Below, in pieces: positions 63,768 to 64,000 of a DNA stretch of 64,000 nt. Positions within the stretch are counted from its first letter, which is position 1. The number at the start of each line of letters is the position of its first letter. The stretch covers positions 186,001-250,000 of the forward strand of contig NZ_JAILYJ010000001.1 of assembly GCF_019793465.1 (NCBI RefSeq), given 5' to 3'. The notes beneath the pieces are model-generated. The model was not told the DNA's origin. It did not search any database and saw nothing but the letters and a program-made list of their open reading frames with translations. The position numbers and the translations under genes are program-made. The DNA comes from Rhizobium croatiense (GTDB taxonomy: Bacteria; Pseudomonadota; Alphaproteobacteria; Rhizobiales; Rhizobiaceae).

Positions 63768-63808
63768 TCTGTAAGCTCTCCTATTGGCGGTTGAGTGCCT
63801 AGTTGCGT

Positions 63809-64000
63809 CTAAGGCGTAGTCGCCTTTCTTCGTCCTGCTCCCCGAGTGCGTTTGCGGCTCGGGGCTACTTCATCCGACAACCGGCTTTCCCCCGGCGTGC
63901 CGAATTCCTGCGGGGCGTCCTCTTCGACATCGAGGCCGAAGCGTTGCCCATCGTAACCGATGGTGATCCCCGTAATTTTCTTCCCGGCCGCGACGGCATC
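63809..64000 (-). CDS. 3' end of a T6SS gene upstream of hcp, probably clpV (tssH)
   Basis: An open frame runs from the window edge to TAG at 63809-63811 and encodes 63 residues, starting DAVAAGKKITGITIGYDGQR and ending in a basic tail (SRKRTRGAGRRKATTP). The codon use is coding-like. In Agrobacterium the clpV ATPase gene lies immediately before hcp, so this should be the C-terminus of ClpV. The visible part is too short for a firm family call. Confidence 0.6.
   Translation of the reverse strand, partial: DAVAAGKKITGITIGYDGQRFGLDVEEDAPQEFGTPGESRLSDEVAPSRKRTRGAGRRKATTP

Overview
The window reads as a rhizobial alphaproteobacterial replicon, most likely Rhizobium or a close relative. It is GC-rich. 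It has a trifunctional-length PutA with a divergent Lrp-type PutR, a glutathione-dependent formaldehyde pathway, two ProXWV/HutXWV-type betaine importers, short palindromic intergenic repeats of the kind common in Rhizobium, and a type VI secretion block ordered like the Agrobacterium hcp and vgrG loci. No rRNA, tRNA, CRISPR array or intact insertion sequence was seen. This assignment is inferred from gene content, not from a marker gene.

Layout. At 1-6.2 kb there is the end of a peptide-type ABC ATPase, an Lrp regulator, an amino-acid-oxidase-like FAD enzyme and a chemoreceptor. At 6.2-10.8 kb are putA and putR. At 10.9-16.1 kb are an HxlR/DoxX/SDR unit, two small hypotheticals, an unusual acyltransferase fusion and a LysR regulator. 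From 16.2 to 43.3 kb lies a large catabolic island for methylated amino acids. It holds a Rieske demethylase with its reductase, an M24 enzyme very like DMSP lyase DddP, and a minus-strand run of ten genes (GntR, DapA-type aldolase/deaminase, aldehyde dehydrogenase, FAD oxidoreductase, betaine ABC importer, proline-racemase-like protein, GbdR-like regulator). A second minus-strand run follows, with an StcD-type flavin demethylase, a DddQ-type cupin, EtfBA, a degenerate second DddQ-like cupin and the three-step formaldehyde-to-formate pathway. It ends with a divergent TetR, a ProC-like reductase and a second betaine importer. At 43.3-44.6 kb is a decayed flavin oxidoreductase and a row of hairpins. 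At 44.6-50.3 kb are an AraC regulator, an FdhF/YdeP-type molybdoenzyme and a diguanylate cyclase. At 50.3-64 kb are a dnaE2 remnant, two secreted hypotheticals, an aldo-keto reductase and a T6SS block: propeller protein, DUF4150-AHH effector, DUF2169 chaperone, VgrG, two unknown proteins, Hcp, and the end of a gene that is probably ClpV.

How it fits together (inference). Betaines such as proline betaine or hydroxyproline betaine enter through the two ABC systems. The Rieske system and the StcD-like flavoprotein each remove one N-methyl group as formaldehyde. ETF takes electrons from the flavoprotein, and Gfa, FlhA, FghA and perhaps the FdhF-like enzyme oxidise the formaldehyde. The resulting proline-type amino acid could go to PutA, or through the FAD enzyme, DapA-type enzyme and aldehyde dehydrogenase towards 2-oxoglutarate. 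The new element is the presence of two DMSP-lyase-type families (DddP-like and DddQ-like) with conserved active sites inside this demethylation island. Either the island also handles DMSP, or these lyase folds act on a nitrogen betaine.
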